Source of the DNA: Pseudomonas sp. | GTDB taxonomy: Bacteria; Pseudomonadota; Gammaproteobacteria; Pseudomonadales; Pseudomonadaceae | Direction: 5' to 3' | NCBI RefSeq assembly: GCF_028293835.1 | Contig: NZ_JAQGNX010000163.1 | Span: 1 to 42,248, forward strand | DNA length: 42,248 nt | Notes under the pieces: model-generated | What the model saw: only the letters and a program-made list of their open reading frames with translations | Told to the model about the DNA's origin: nothing | Database searches by the model: none | Made by a program: the position numbers and the translations under genes | Shown: in pieces, positions 1-8,815 of the stretch | Layout: every line of letters begins with the position of its first letter | How positions within the stretch are numbered: the stretch's first letter is position 1

Positions 1-85
1 TGCCTTGGCAGATATTCGCGCCCGGCATCACCCAAATTCAAAGGGCCAAACCATTACCCTGGCCCGAAGCCACCCGGAGGACACT

Positions 86-1492
86 ATGTCGAAGTCGGTT
101 CAACTCATCAAAGATCATGACGTCAAATGGATTGATCTGCGCTTCACGGACACCAAAGGCATTCAGCACCACGTGACCATGCCGGCTCGCGACGCACTGG
201 ATGAAGATTTCTTTGAAATCGGCAAAATGTTCGACGGCTCCTCCATTGCTGGCTGGAAAGGCATCGAAGCGTCGGACATGATCCTGATGCCGGACGACAG
301 CACCGCCGTGCTCGACCCGTTCACCGAAGACCCAACCATCATCCTGGTTTGCGACATCATCGAACCTTCGACCATGCAAGGCTATGACCGCGACCCACGC
401 GCCATCGCTCACCGTGCCGAGGAATACCTGAAGTCCACTGGCATTGGCGACACCGTTTTCGTCGGTCCTGAGCCAGAATTCTTCATCTTCGATTCTGTAA
501 AATTCAAATCCGACATTTCCGGCTCCATGTTCAAGATTTACTCTGAACAAGGTTCATGGATGTCCGACCAAGACATCGAAGGCGGCAACAAAGGCCACCG
601 TCCAGGCGTAAAAGGCGGCTACTTCCCAGTACCTCCGTTCGACCACGACCACGAAATCCGTACCTCCATGTGTAATGCAATGGAAGAAATGGGCCTGGTC
701 ATCGAAGTTCACCACCACGAAGTGGCGACTGCTGGTCAGAACGAAATCGGCGTTAAATTCAACACGCTGGTGAAAAAGGCTGACGAAGTTCAGACCCTGA
801 AGTACTGCGTACACAACGTCGCTGATGCTTACGGCCGTACCGCTACCTTCATGCCTAAGCCTCTTTATGGCGACAACGGTTCAGGCATGCACGTGCACTT
901 GTCCATCTCCAAAGATGGCAAGAACACCTTCGCTGGCGAAGGTTATGCCGGCCTGTCCGACACCGCTCTGTTCTTCATCGGCGGCATCATCAAGCACGGT
1001 AAAGCACTGAACGGCTTCACCAACCCTTCGACCAACTCTTACAAGCGTCTGGTCCCGGGTTTCGAAGCACCGGTCATGTTGGCCTACTCGGCACGTAACC
1101 GCTCCGCTTCGATCCGTATTCCTTACGTGTCCAGCCCTAAAGCTCGCCGTATCGAAGCACGCTTCCCGGATCCAGCAGCTAACCCGTATTTGGCGTTCGC
1201 TGCCCTGTTGATGGCTGGCCTGGACGGCATCCAGAACAAGATCCACCCTGGCGACGCTGCTGACAAAAACCTGTATGACCTGCCGCCTGAAGAAGCGAAA
1301 GAGATCCCACAGGTTTGCGGTAGCTTGAAAGAAGCTCTGGAAGAGTTGGACAAAGGTCGTGCGTTCCTGACCAAAGGCGGCGTATTCAGCGATGACTTCA
1401 TCGACGCTTACATCGGCCTGAAAAGCGAAGAAGAAATCAAAGTACGTACTTTCGTACACCCACTGGAATACGAGCTGTACTACAGCTGCTAA
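86..1492 (+). CDS. glnA: Glutamine synthetase type I
   Basis: This enzyme makes glutamine from glutamate, ammonia and ATP in the cytoplasm and is the entry point of ammonia assimilation. The 468-residue product has the usual length for the adenylylated GSI-beta dodecamer. It shows the N-terminal beta-grasp region (FDGSSIAGW), the catalytic core with MHVHLS and the NRSASIRIP segment. NLYDLPPEE places the adenylylation tyrosine at residue 397, as in enterobacterial GlnA, so activity is probably switched by GlnE. The ATG at 86 was chosen because GGAGG lies at 76-80 and the protein then starts MSKSVQLIK; the open frame reaches 27 codons further upstream without family resemblance. Its promoter lies outside the window. 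A strong terminator follows, so ntrBC is not simply read through. Confidence 0.98.
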   Translation: MSKSVQLIKDHDVKWIDLRFTDTKGIQHHVTMPARDALDEDFFEIGKMFDGSSIAGWKGIEASDMILMPDDSTAVLDPFTEDPTIILVCDIIEPSTMQGYDRDPRAIAHRAEEYLKSTGIGDTVFVGPEPEFFIFDSVKFKSDISGSMFKIYSEQGSWMSDQDIEGGNKGHRPGVKGGYFPVPPFDHDHEIRTSMCNAMEEMGLVIEVHHHEVATAGQNEIGVKFNTLVKKADEVQTLKYCVHNVADAYGRTATFMPKPLYGDNGSGMHVHLSISKDGKNTFAGEGYAGLSDTALFFIGGIIKHGKALNGFTNPSTNSYKRLVPGFEAPVMLAYSARNRSASIRIPYVSSPKARRIEARFPDPAANPYLAFAALLMAGLDGIQNKIHPGDAADKNLYDLPPEEAKEIPQVCGSLKEALEELDKGRAFLTKGGVFSDDFIDAYIGLKSEEEIKVRTFVHPLEYELYYSC

Positions 1493-1523
1493 TCCAGTCA
1501 CGTCAGTTGCATGACGTAACAAG

Positions 1524-1548
1524 AGGCCTCCTTCGGGAGGCCTTTTTT
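1524..1548 (+). terminator. Rho-independent terminator of glnA
   Basis: An 8-bp perfect stem (AGGCCTCC / GGAGGCCT) closes a TTCG tetraloop and is followed by a run of six T. It lies 32 bases after the glnA stop codon. Confidence 0.95.
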
Positions 1549-1663
1549 GTGGCCATCTATTTCCGACATTTCCTGCAAATCAACCAGGCTGGATCACGCT
1601 CTGGTTTTTGTCGTTTACTCGACGCGGCCACGGCATTTCGCCCTGCTAGATATGGAAATCATT

Positions 1664-2086
1664 ATGTTCAAGCGACTCCTGCCCGTTCTCGGCCTGCTGA
1701 CAATCGTCGGCACCGCCCACGCCGAAATGAAACCATCGATAGAATCGAAAATCCTGCTGCAGAGTTCATCTTCCTGGGACGGTACGCCGTACACCGCCTA
1801 TCCAACCGGCCAACCTGAGTTGACGGTACGCAAAGTCAACATGCCGCCCAATAGCAGTTTCGACTGGCATAAGCACCCAATGCCTGCCGCCGGTTACGTG
1901 GTTTCTGGCGAATTGATCGTTGAAGGCCGGGAGGGTGGGAAAAAAGTGACACTCACTGCGGGCCAGGTTTTGCCTGAAATGAACAATATTGTTCACCGTG
2001 GCAGCAGCGGCGATCGCCCTACCGAACTCATAGTGTTCTATGCTGGCACCCCCGGCATGCCGATCTCGATAGACGCTGCCCCGTAA
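1664..2086 (+). CDS. Secreted small cupin-domain protein
   Basis: The 140-residue product starts with a clear signal peptide (MFKRLLPVLGLL...AHA), so it should be periplasmic. The rest is one cupin barrel. Motif 1 has the metal-ligand pattern HKH at about residue 64 followed by SGELIVEG, but the usual glutamate is replaced by tyrosine. Motif 2 (GQVLPEMNNIVHRG) keeps the last histidine. Metal binding through histidines is therefore plausible; the substrate is unknown. The start at 1664 was chosen because it begins the signal peptide directly and has GGAAA six bases upstream; an in-frame ATG at 1652 would add four residues. It lies between the glnA terminator and the DUF4124 pair and could form a short unit with them. 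Confidence 0.8.
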   Translation: MFKRLLPVLGLLTIVGTAHAEMKPSIESKILLQSSSSWDGTPYTAYPTGQPELTVRKVNMPPNSSFDWHKHPMPAAGYVVSGELIVEGREGGKKVTLTAGQVLPEMNNIVHRGSSGDRPTELIVFYAGTPGMPISIDAAP

Positions 2087-2113
2087 GGTCATGCCATTGT
2101 CATCGGAGACTGC

Positions 2114-2638
2114 ATGCGTCGAAGCCTTGTCTATCTACTGCTGTTGATTACCATGCCTGCTGTCGCGCAGATTTATAAATACACCGATGCCAATGGCAAC
2201 CCCGCCTACAGCAGTCAACCGCCCAACGGAACGCCCAGTGAAACGGTGGATTTGCCACCGCTGAACAGCGTCAGCCCTAAACAGCCCGCGGTGCAGAACA
2301 CCGCGCCCATGTCGCCGCCTCCGCAGAATCAGGCGACGGGCGCCTACAGCGTGCTTGAATTGAACGACCTGCCCACTGAAGAAGCCCTGCGAGCCAATAA
2401 CGGCACGTTCACCGTGGGCGTTGCGATACAGCCGCACTTACAACCGGGGCATCTGTTGCAATTAATAGTCGATGGTTCGCCTTACGGCCAGGCCACTAAC
2501 GTCCCACGGCTACAGGTGGTGAATTTGGAGCGCGGCGAGCACAGCCTGGCCGTGCGCGTAATGAGCGGCGATCAGGTTCTGCAGCAAAGCCCAACATTGA
2601 CGACCACGGTGCAGCGAGTCCATGTCGGTAAACGTTGA
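2114..2638 (+). CDS. DUF4124-domain envelope protein (first of two)
   Basis: The 174-residue protein has a signal peptide (MRRSLVYLLLLITMPAVAQ) followed at once by the DUF4124 hallmark IYKYTDANGNPAYSSQPP. A proline-rich linker leads to a C-terminal beta-rich part with LIVDGSPYGQA and LERGEHSLAVRV, which resembles a small Ig-like or PEGA-like module. It should be exported to the periplasm; no biochemical role is known. GGAGA lies upstream of the ATG. The next gene encodes a paralogue with the same two-part layout. In this lineage such genes often sit between glnA and ntrBC, but nothing in the sequence proves a nitrogen role. Confidence 0.85.
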   Translation: MRRSLVYLLLLITMPAVAQIYKYTDANGNPAYSSQPPNGTPSETVDLPPLNSVSPKQPAVQNTAPMSPPPQNQATGAYSVLELNDLPTEEALRANNGTFTVGVAIQPHLQPGHLLQLIVDGSPYGQATNVPRLQVVNLERGEHSLAVRVMSGDQVLQQSPTLTTTVQRVHVGKR

Positions 2639-2675
2639 TTTGCTAAATCGTGAAGCATTGGCGCGACGAGTCTCG

Positions 2676-3296
2676 ATGCGCAGCATGCTGCTGTGGCTGT
2701 GGCTATTACTGATCGCCTTCCCCGCAGCGGCTGACGTGTTCACATACACCGACGCGCAAGGCAATCGGGTATTTACCGACCAGCCCCATAAAGGCGCTCA
2801 GCGTGTAGACATCCCGCCCAGCAATAACATGACCGCGACTCCGCCCAAATCAGTGGCAAAGAAAAAACCCGCCGCTGTGAAGCCCAGTCCGCTATTCCAT
2901 TACCAAGTGCTGCGCATTCTAGTGCCGGAACCCGACGCGACTATCCGCAGCATGACAGGGGAGTTGATCGTCAGCGTCAACAACGACCCAGCGCTGCAAG
3001 AGCGTCACACGTATCGTTTGCTGGTTGACGGTAAGCCCTTCGCTGAAGCGGGCCGCAGTCCGGTTTTCCCGCTGACCAATATTGACCGTGGCACCCACCA
3101 ATTGTCCGTCGAGATTCTCGACGAGCTGGGTCGGATCGTGGAGCGCACGGCCAGCCAGGAATTTCATATGTTGCGTATCAGCCTGGCGCAGAAGCGTCAG
3201 GCCCAACCCTGCACCGTGGAAGATTACGGCGTGCGCCCGGAATGCCCCATTGCGGACAAGCCGCCGGAGAAAAGCAGCTGGTTGCCGTTCCTGTGA
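2676..3296 (+). CDS. DUF4124-domain envelope protein (second of two)
   Basis: This paralogue of the preceding gene has a signal peptide (MRSMLLWLWLLLIAFPAAA), the DUF4124 signature DVFTYTDAQGNRVFTDQP, a lysine/proline linker and a C-terminal module with LLVDGKPFAEAG and IDRGTHQLSVEI. The C-terminal parts of the two proteins align over about 60 residues, which indicates tandem duplication. The start is uncertain. An in-frame ATG at 2622 would overlap the preceding gene by 17 bases and give an 18-residue extension before the hydrophobic core. I prefer 2676 because it gives a normal signal peptide. Neither start has a strong ribosome binding site. Function is unknown. Confidence 0.8.
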   Translation: MRSMLLWLWLLLIAFPAAADVFTYTDAQGNRVFTDQPHKGAQRVDIPPSNNMTATPPKSVAKKKPAAVKPSPLFHYQVLRILVPEPDATIRSMTGELIVSVNNDPALQERHTYRLLVDGKPFAEAGRSPVFPLTNIDRGTHQLSVEILDELGRIVERTASQEFHMLRISLAQKRQAQPCTVEDYGVRPECPIADKPPEKSSWLPFL

Positions 3297-3455
3297 GCAG
3301 CAAAACTGGCGACGCTCCGCATTGGTGCAACACTGGACACACTGTTGCGCCGCTTTACCCATTTTGGTTCGCAAATAGGTTCAAATCCTTTGGCTGACGG
3401 ACCCACTGTCCGAAAAAAGCTCGATTTTGCAGGTTTAACGCTTCTTTTCGGAGCC

Positions 3456-3472
3456 TTGGTTTGGTTTTTGCA
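3456..3472 (+). promoter_or_regulatory. Candidate sigma-54 (-24/-12) promoter for ntrBC
   Basis: TTGG at 3456-3459 and TTGCA at 3468-3472 place GG (3458-3459) and GC (3470-3471) exactly ten bases apart, the invariant sigma-54 spacing. It lies about 120 bases upstream of ntrB on the correct strand. The 294-base gap 3297-3590 also holds an inverted repeat, GCAACA-N10-TGTTGC (3327-3348), that could be an enhancer site but does not match the NtrC consensus well. The match may be chance. Confidence 0.35.
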
Positions 3473-3590
3473 ACTTCCAAGTAACTAAGCGCCATTCCCG
3501 CACCGTATCGGCAAGCTGTTTAACCTCTGGCGAGGCTCGGCCCGCCCCCGTCAGTGGTTGAAATGTGCCAAAAGAGGTCAACGAAAGTTT

Positions 3591-4676
3591 ATGACTATCA
3601 GTGATGCGCTGCACCGGCTGTTACTCGATAACCTTACGACTGCAACCATTCTGCTCAATGCTGACTTGCGTCTTGAGTACATGAATCCAGCAGCTGAAAT
3701 GCTGCTCGCAATCAGCGGTCAGCGCAGCCATGGTCAATTCATCAGCGAATTGTTCACCGAATCCGTAGAAGCGTTGCACTCCCTGCGTCAGGCCGTTGAG
3801 CAAGCCCATCCGTTCACCAAGCGTGAAGCAATGCTTACGGCGCTGACCGGCCAGACCCTGACCGTCGATTACGCCGTCACGCCAATCCTCAGCCAAGGCC
3901 ACACCATGCTGCTGCTGGAGGTTCATCCCCGTGATCGCTTGTTGCGTATCACCAAGGAAGAAGCCCAGCTGTCCAAGCAAGAAACCACGAAAATGCTGGT
4001 TCGCGGCCTGGCCCATGAAATCAAGAATCCCCTCGGCGGAATTCGCGGCGCCGCACAACTGCTGGCACGGGAACTCCCAGAGGAGAGCCTCAAGGATTAC
4101 ACCAACGTCATCATCGAAGAGGCCGATCGCCTGCGCAATCTGGTCGACCGCATGCTGGGTTCGAACAAGCTGCCTTCGCTGGCCATGACCAACGTGCACG
4201 AAGTGCTTGAGCGTGTGTGCAGCCTGGTGGAAGCCGAAAGCCAGGGCTGCATTACCTTGGTTCGTGACTATGATCCAAGTATTCCTGACGTATTGATCGA
4301 CCGTGAACAGATGATTCAGGCCGTGCTCAATATCGTGCGCAACGCCATGCAAGCCATCAGCGGCCAGAACGAGTTGCGTCTGGGCCGAATCAGCCTGCGT
4401 ACCCGGGCCATGCGTCAATTCACCATCGGCCATGTTCGTCACCGCCTGGTGAGCAAGATCGAAATCATCGACAACGGCCCAGGTATCCCAGCCGATCTGC
4501 AAGAAACCATTTTCTTTCCGATGGTCAGCGGCCGGCCAGGTGGCACAGGGCTTGGCTTGGCGATCACCCAGAACATCATTAGTCAGCACCAGGGGCTGAT
4601 CGAGTGTGATAGCCATCCTGGCCATACCACGTTCTCGATCTTCCTGCCGCTGGAACAAGGAGCAGCGTCGTCATGA
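3591..4676 (+). CDS. glnL: Nitrogen sensor kinase NtrB
   Basis: NtrB phosphorylates and dephosphorylates NtrC according to PII (GlnB/GlnK) signals. The 361-residue cytoplasmic protein has an N-terminal PAS domain (about 5-120). The H-box LAHEIKNPLGG has the phospho-acceptor histidine at residue 142. The kinase domain has an N-box (IVRNAMQAI), G1 (DNGPGIP) and G2 (GGTGLGLAI). There are no membrane segments, as expected. The ATG at 3591 was chosen because the protein then begins MTISDALHRLL like the family; a TTG at 3558 would extend it without support. The stop overlaps the ntrC start (ATGA), which implies translational coupling. Confidence 0.96.
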   Translation: MTISDALHRLLLDNLTTATILLNADLRLEYMNPAAEMLLAISGQRSHGQFISELFTESVEALHSLRQAVEQAHPFTKREAMLTALTGQTLTVDYAVTPILSQGHTMLLLEVHPRDRLLRITKEEAQLSKQETTKMLVRGLAHEIKNPLGGIRGAAQLLARELPEESLKDYTNVIIEEADRLRNLVDRMLGSNKLPSLAMTNVHEVLERVCSLVEAESQGCITLVRDYDPSIPDVLIDREQMIQAVLNIVRNAMQAISGQNELRLGRISLRTRAMRQFTIGHVRHRLVSKIEIIDNGPGIPADLQETIFFPMVSGRPGGTGLGLAITQNIISQHQGLIECDSHPGHTTFSIFLPLEQGAASS

Positions 4677-6106
4677 GCCGTAGTGAAACTGTCTGGATCG
4701 TCGATGACGACCGTTCCATCCGTTGGGTTTTGGAAAAAGCGCTGCAACAAGAAGGCATGACCACCCAAAGCTTCGACAGCGCCGACGGCGTCATGAGCCG
4801 CCTGGCCCGTCAGCAACCCGACGTGATCATTTCCGACATCCGCATGCCGGGCGCCAGCGGCCTGGAATTGCTCGCACGGATTCGCGAACAGCACCCGCGC
4901 TTGCCAGTGATCATCATGACTGCCCATTCAGATCTGGACAGTGCGGTTGCATCGTATCAAGGCGGGGCGTTTGAGTATCTGCCCAAGCCGTTCGACGTCG
5001 ATGAGGCTGTGTCGCTGGTCAAGCGCGCTAATCAGCACGCTCAAGAACAGCAAGGCATGGAAGTAGCGCCCGCCCTGACCCGCACCCCGGAAATCATCGG
5101 CGAAGCGCCAGCGATGCAGGAAGTGTTTCGCGCTATCGGCCGCCTGAGCCACTCCAACATTACCGTGTTGATCAACGGCGAATCAGGTACCGGTAAAGAG
5201 CTGGTCGCCCACGCGCTGCACCGTCACAGTCCTCGTGCGTCGTCGCCGTTCATTGCGTTGAACATGGCGGCCATTCCCAAGGATTTGATGGAGTCCGAGT
5301 TGTTCGGCCATGAAAAAGGCGCGTTCACCGGTGCGGCCAACCTGCGTCGCGGCCGCTTCGAACAGGCCGATGGCGGCACATTGTTTCTCGATGAAATTGG
5401 CGACATGCCAGCGGATACCCAGACCCGCCTGCTGCGCGTACTGGCGGACGGGGAGTTCTACCGCGTTGGCGGGCACACGCCGGTCAAGGTTGATGTACGA
5501 ATCATCGCCGCAACCCACCAGAACCTGGAAATACTGGTGCAAGCGGGCAAATTCCGTGAGGACCTGTTCCACCGTCTCAATGTGATTCGGATTCACATCC
5601 CACGGATGTCTGACCGCCGCGAAGATATTCCGACACTGGCCAAGCACTTTCTCGCCCGGGCCGCGCAAGAATTGGCGGTTGAACCGAAACTGCTTAAAGC
5701 TGAAACCGAGGAATACCTCAAGCACCTGCCATGGCCTGGCAACGTGCGTCAGCTGGAAAACACCTGCCGCTGGATCACCGTTATGGCGTCCGGGCGTGAA
5801 GTTCACGTGAGCGACTTGCCGCCAGAGTTGTTGAGCCTGCCCCACGATGCCGCGCCGGTGACCAACTGGGAACACGCGCTGCGCCAATGGGCTGATCAGG
5901 CACTGGCACGCGGACAATCGAGCCTGCTGGACAGTGCCGTGCCGACGTTCGAACGAATCATGATTGAAACCGCCCTCAAGCACACCGCCGGTCGCCGCCG
6001 CGATGCCGCCGTGTTGTTGGGCTGGGGCCGCAATACCTTGACTCGCAAAATCAAGGAGTTGGGCATGAAAATCGATGGTGACGAAGACGATGGTGACGAC
6101 GCCTGA
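4673..6106 (+). CDS. glnG: Nitrogen regulator NtrC, sigma-54 activator
   Basis: NtrC activates sigma-54 promoters of nitrogen-scavenging genes when phosphorylated by NtrB. The 477-residue protein has all three family domains. The receiver has its acidic pocket at D11-D13 and the phospho-acceptor D55 in SDIRMPG. The AAA+ domain has Walker A GESGTGKE (169-176), an intact GAFTGA loop (216-221), Walker B LFLDEIGD and the FREDLFHRLNV segment. The C-terminal Fis-type helix-turn-helix lies around GRRRDAAVLLGWGRNTLTRKI. It overlaps ntrB by four bases. It is the intact comparison for the odd sigma-54-interacting protein at 34926-35876. Confidence 0.98.
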   Translation: MSRSETVWIVDDDRSIRWVLEKALQQEGMTTQSFDSADGVMSRLARQQPDVIISDIRMPGASGLELLARIREQHPRLPVIIMTAHSDLDSAVASYQGGAFEYLPKPFDVDEAVSLVKRANQHAQEQQGMEVAPALTRTPEIIGEAPAMQEVFRAIGRLSHSNITVLINGESGTGKELVAHALHRHSPRASSPFIALNMAAIPKDLMESELFGHEKGAFTGAANLRRGRFEQADGGTLFLDEIGDMPADTQTRLLRVLADGEFYRVGGHTPVKVDVRIIAATHQNLEILVQAGKFREDLFHRLNVIRIHIPRMSDRREDIPTLAKHFLARAAQELAVEPKLLKAETEEYLKHLPWPGNVRQLENTCRWITVMASGREVHVSDLPPELLSLPHDAAPVTNWEHALRQWADQALARGQSSLLDSAVPTFERIMIETALKHTAGRRRDAAVLLGWGRNTLTRKIKELGMKIDGDEDDGDDA

Positions 6107-6133
6107 GTCAATGATCATGCGCGCCACAATGGT

Positions 6134-6193
6134 CTGTAGGGGTTAATTGTTGGCGAGGCATTTAATGTCTCGCCAACAAGTTGGCTCCTACAG
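6134..6193. repeat. REP family A, copy 1
   Basis: Inverted repeat with outer arms CTGTAGG / CCTACAG and inner arms TTGTTGGCGAG / CTCGCCAACAAG. The left arm is degenerate (ggttaa in place of agccaa). It lies between the convergent ntrC and aldo/keto reductase genes. Confidence 0.85.
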
Positions 6194-6221
6194 ATTCACT
6201 TGCCGTTCGTAAAAGCCCCAG

Positions 6222-7259
6222 TCACTGATCAGTCGATGGCTTTTCCCACAGGTTAATCCCGCCTTCTACCGCAAAACTGTCGATTTCGGCCAGCTCTTCG
6301 GCGGTAAAATTCAGGTTTTTCAGTGCGCCAACGTTTTCAATGATCTGCTCAGGACGGCTGGCACCGATCAATGCTGAAGTGATACGCGGGTCACGCAGGG
6401 TCCAGGCCAAGGCCAGTTGCGCGAGGCTTTGGCCCCGGCGTTTGGCAATTTCATTGAGCGCCCGAACGTGAGCAATGTTGCTCTCGGACAAGTGCGAAGC
6501 CTGCAATGAACCGCCGCCGGGCTTGTTGACGCGCGCATCCTTGGGAATGCCGTTAAGGTATTTGTCGGTCAACAAGCCTTGAGCCAAGGGAGTAAACGCA
6601 ATAACCCCCGCGCCAAGGTCATCGGTAGCGTCCAACAGGTCGCGCTCTACCCAACGGTTAAGCAGGTTGTAGGCCGGTTGGTGAATCAACAACGGCACTT
6701 TCCACTCTTTGAGCAAAGCAGCCATCTCCCGGGTTTTGGCCCCGGAATATGATGAAATACCGATGTACAACGCCTTGCCCTGCTGCACGGCCGTGGCTAA
6801 AGCGCTGGCGGTTTCTTCCAGCGGGGTCAGCGGATCGAATCGGTGTGAATAAAAAATATCGACGTAGTCCAGGCCCATGCGTTGCAAGCTCTGATCGAGA
6901 CTGGCAAGCACGTATTTACGTGACCCACCGCCTTGGCCGTAAGGGCCAGGCCACATATCCCAGCCCGCTTTGCTGGAGATAATCAGTTCATCGCGGTAAT
7001 GCTTGAAATCTTCGCGCAGCAGGCGACCGAAGTTGATCTCGGCGCTGCCGTACGGGGGGCCATAGTTGTTGGCCAGGTCGAAGTGGTTGATGCCCAAGTC
7101 AAAGGCCGTACGCAGCAATGCACGCTGAGTATCCATTGGCGTGCTGTCGCCAAAGTTGTGCCAAAGGCCCAGCGATAAGGCTGGCAGAACCAGTCCACTA
7201 CGGCCCACTCGGCGGTACGGAATGGCTTCATAACGGTTTTCGGCAGCGATGTAAGTCAT
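6222..7259 (-). CDS. mgrA: Aldo/keto reductase, MgrA/YghZ type
   Basis: This 345-residue NADPH-dependent TIM-barrel enzyme reduces aldehydes such as L-glyceraldehyde 3-phosphate in characterised relatives. The catalytic tetrad is visible: D61, Y66 (DLANNYG), K97 (SSKAGW) and H139 (YSHRFD). The segments WDMWPGPYG and PGGGSLQASHLSE and the C-terminal NADPH-site stretch LIGASRPEQI fit the YghZ/Gpr branch and the Kv-beta-like subfamily. The ATG is preceded by AGAGG. It is transcribed toward ntrC and appears monocistronic. The in vivo substrate in this organism is inferred, not shown. Confidence 0.9.
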   Translation of the reverse strand: MTYIAAENRYEAIPYRRVGRSGLVLPALSLGLWHNFGDSTPMDTQRALLRTAFDLGINHFDLANNYGPPYGSAEINFGRLLREDFKHYRDELIISSKAGWDMWPGPYGQGGGSRKYVLASLDQSLQRMGLDYVDIFYSHRFDPLTPLEETASALATAVQQGKALYIGISSYSGAKTREMAALLKEWKVPLLIHQPAYNLLNRWVERDLLDATDDLGAGVIAFTPLAQGLLTDKYLNGIPKDARVNKPGGGSLQASHLSESNIAHVRALNEIAKRRGQSLAQLALAWTLRDPRITSALIGASRPEQIIENVGALKNLNFTAEELAEIDSFAVEGGINLWEKPSTDQ

Positions 7260-7437
7260 CGAATCCTCTCTCGTAAAGGTGCATGGGGGTGCGACTCGTG
7301 TTTCGGAGCTGCGGTTCCCGCTTTTTTATTGGCTGATCCACTTGAGCAGTATCAGACGAGCTGAACGAGCATACTCGCACCGGGTTGGCTTTCAATAGTC
7401 CGACTAATACAAGAGAGGTTTGCTCGTAGCGCAAAAT

Positions 7438-7518
7438 CTGTAGGAGCCAACTTGTTGGCGAGGCGGCATACCTGATACACCCCATCAAATCTCTCGCCAA
7501 CAAGCTGGCTCCCCACAG
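7438..7518. repeat. REP family A, copy 2
   Basis: Outer arms CTGTAGGAGCC and GGCTCCCCACAG enclose inner arms AACTTGTTGGCGAG and CTCGCCAACAAG, with about 30 unrelated bases between. It lies in the 281-base gap between epsC and the aldo/keto reductase gene; nothing else was recognised in that gap. Confidence 0.9.
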
Positions 7519-7540
7519 CCTGCACAGGGGAGTAGCGGTG

Positions 7541-8497
7541 TTATTTCAAACAATCATCCTTTTGCAGCAAGTTCGCCTGGGACACATTGCATCCCGCTGG
7601 AACACTACGAGTCAGCCAGACGTTACCGCCCACCGTCGAACCTTTACCGATGGTGATACGCCCCAAAATGGTCGCCCCGGCATAGATCACCACGTCATCT
7701 TCGACAATCGGGTGCCGGGCGTGCCCTTTTTGCAACTGACCGTCTTCGTCTGCGGGGAAGCGTTTCGCGCCCAACGTCACCGCCTGGTAAATCCGTACGC
7801 GTTCGCCAATGATCGCGGTTTCGCCGATCACTACACCTGTCCCGTGATCGATGAAGAAACTGCCGCCGATCTGCGCGCCCGGATGTATGTCGATACCGGT
7901 AGCCGAGTGGGCAAGTTCGGAACTGATCCGTGCCAATAACGGCAGACCAGCGCGGTACATGTGGTGAGCCAAACGGTGGTGAATAACCGCCAGGATCCCC
8001 GGATAGCACAACAACACTTCGTCGACGCTCCGCGCAGCCGGGTCGCCGTGATAAGCCGCCAACACATCCGTGTCGAGCAAGATACGCATTGCCGGGAGCG
8101 CTGCGGCGAAATCCTGAATCAACCGGGTTGCCTTACTCTCGACCGCAATGGTGTCTTCGCCATGTTGCCGCGCGACGTAGCGCAACTCCAGACGTGCCTG
8201 GGCCAACAATGCGTTAAGCGCGACGTCCAGGGTGTGGCCGACGTAGAAATCTTCGCTTTCCTCGCGCAAATCAACGGGGCCCAAACGCATGGGAAACAAC
8301 GCCCCGCACAGGGCTTCGAGTATGTCGCGCATGGCAGCGCGGGACGGCAGTTCTCGGCCGCCCTGCTCGCCGCTGACTCGGCCGTTACGCTGACGCCACT
8401 CATCGCGCGCTTCGCGCAATTGGCTAACGATTTGCTGCAACTGCCAGTTACCAGCACGGTTGTCGGCGGATGCGTCTGAAATATCGCTCACGCTCAT
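7541..8497 (-). CDS. epsC: Serine O-acetyltransferase, EpsC type
   Basis: This enzyme acetylates L-serine with acetyl-CoA to O-acetylserine, the carbon acceptor for sulfide in cysteine synthesis. The 318-residue protein has an alpha-helical N-terminal domain (to about 185), then a left-handed beta-helix of hexapeptide repeats (GIDIHPGAQIG, GVVIGETAIIG, VVIYAGATILG). The active-site region ATGIDIHPGA and FFIDHGTG is conserved. It is longer than E. coli CysE (273) because of the N-terminal extension typical of the EpsC group. A GTG at 8500 and a GTG at 8491 are alternative starts: the AGGAG is only two bases from the ATG at 8497 but eight from the 8491 GTG. It is divergent from dcyD and fits the sulfur region to its right. 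Confidence 0.92.
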   Translation of the reverse strand: MSVSDISDASADNRAGNWQLQQIVSQLREARDEWRQRNGRVSGEQGGRELPSRAAMRDILEALCGALFPMRLGPVDLREESEDFYVGHTLDVALNALLAQARLELRYVARQHGEDTIAVESKATRLIQDFAAALPAMRILLDTDVLAAYHGDPAARSVDEVLLCYPGILAVIHHRLAHHMYRAGLPLLARISSELAHSATGIDIHPGAQIGGSFFIDHGTGVVIGETAIIGERVRIYQAVTLGAKRFPADEDGQLQKGHARHPIVEDDVVIYAGATILGRITIGKGSTVGGNVWLTRSVPAGCNVSQANLLQKDDCLK

Positions 8498-8651
8498 CAC
8501 TCCTTTTTAGGCCTGAAGCCAGGATGCGCCCACTTTACGGCAAACTTTCGACACGAAAAAATAACAATTTCTGTAGGGCCTTTTGTTTGTCGGGCGTTTT
8601 GTACGACATGCCGCACCAAAAGCTAGCTAACGTTCAGCCCGACACGGCGCC

Positions 8652-8674
8652 CCGCGAACACGTTCGCTCCTACC
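8652..8674. repeat. Half REP element
   Basis: A single arm reading CCGCGAACACGTTCGCTCC then TACC. It is related to the CGAACAAGTTCGCTCC half-element at 12570-12592 and has no partner arm nearby. It lies directly upstream of the REP B copy at 8700. Confidence 0.55.
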
Positions 8675-8699
8675 GATTCTCGGCATGACATGGATATTT

Positions 8700-8763
8700 C
8701 CTACAGGTTTTTGTGTTTGCTGCTCGACAGCGCGGCATCGGAGATGTGGCGGAACCTCCTACG
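8700..8763. repeat. Structured repeat family B, copy 1
   Basis: A 64-base element with outer arms CCTACAGGTT / AACCTCCTAC and two internal hairpins, GCTG-CTCGA-CAGC and CATC-GGA-GATG. A near-identical copy lies at 26667-26728, with a compensatory base-pair change in the second hairpin. It sits in the 381-base gap between epsC and dcyD. Confidence 0.8.
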
Positions 8764-8815
8764 GTTATCTTTGTGTTTGATTAGAGGTATTAGAAAAAGC
8801 AGAAACGCACAAATG

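Noticed and set aside
3378..3388. GGTTCAAATCC, which looks like a tRNA T-loop
   Set aside because: The flanking bases do not form a full T stem, and no matching acceptor, anticodon or D arms are present.
3621..4658. Minus-strand frame of 345 codons opposite ntrB
   Set aside because: ntrB has every kinase motif; the opposite frame is a GC-bias shadow without family signals.
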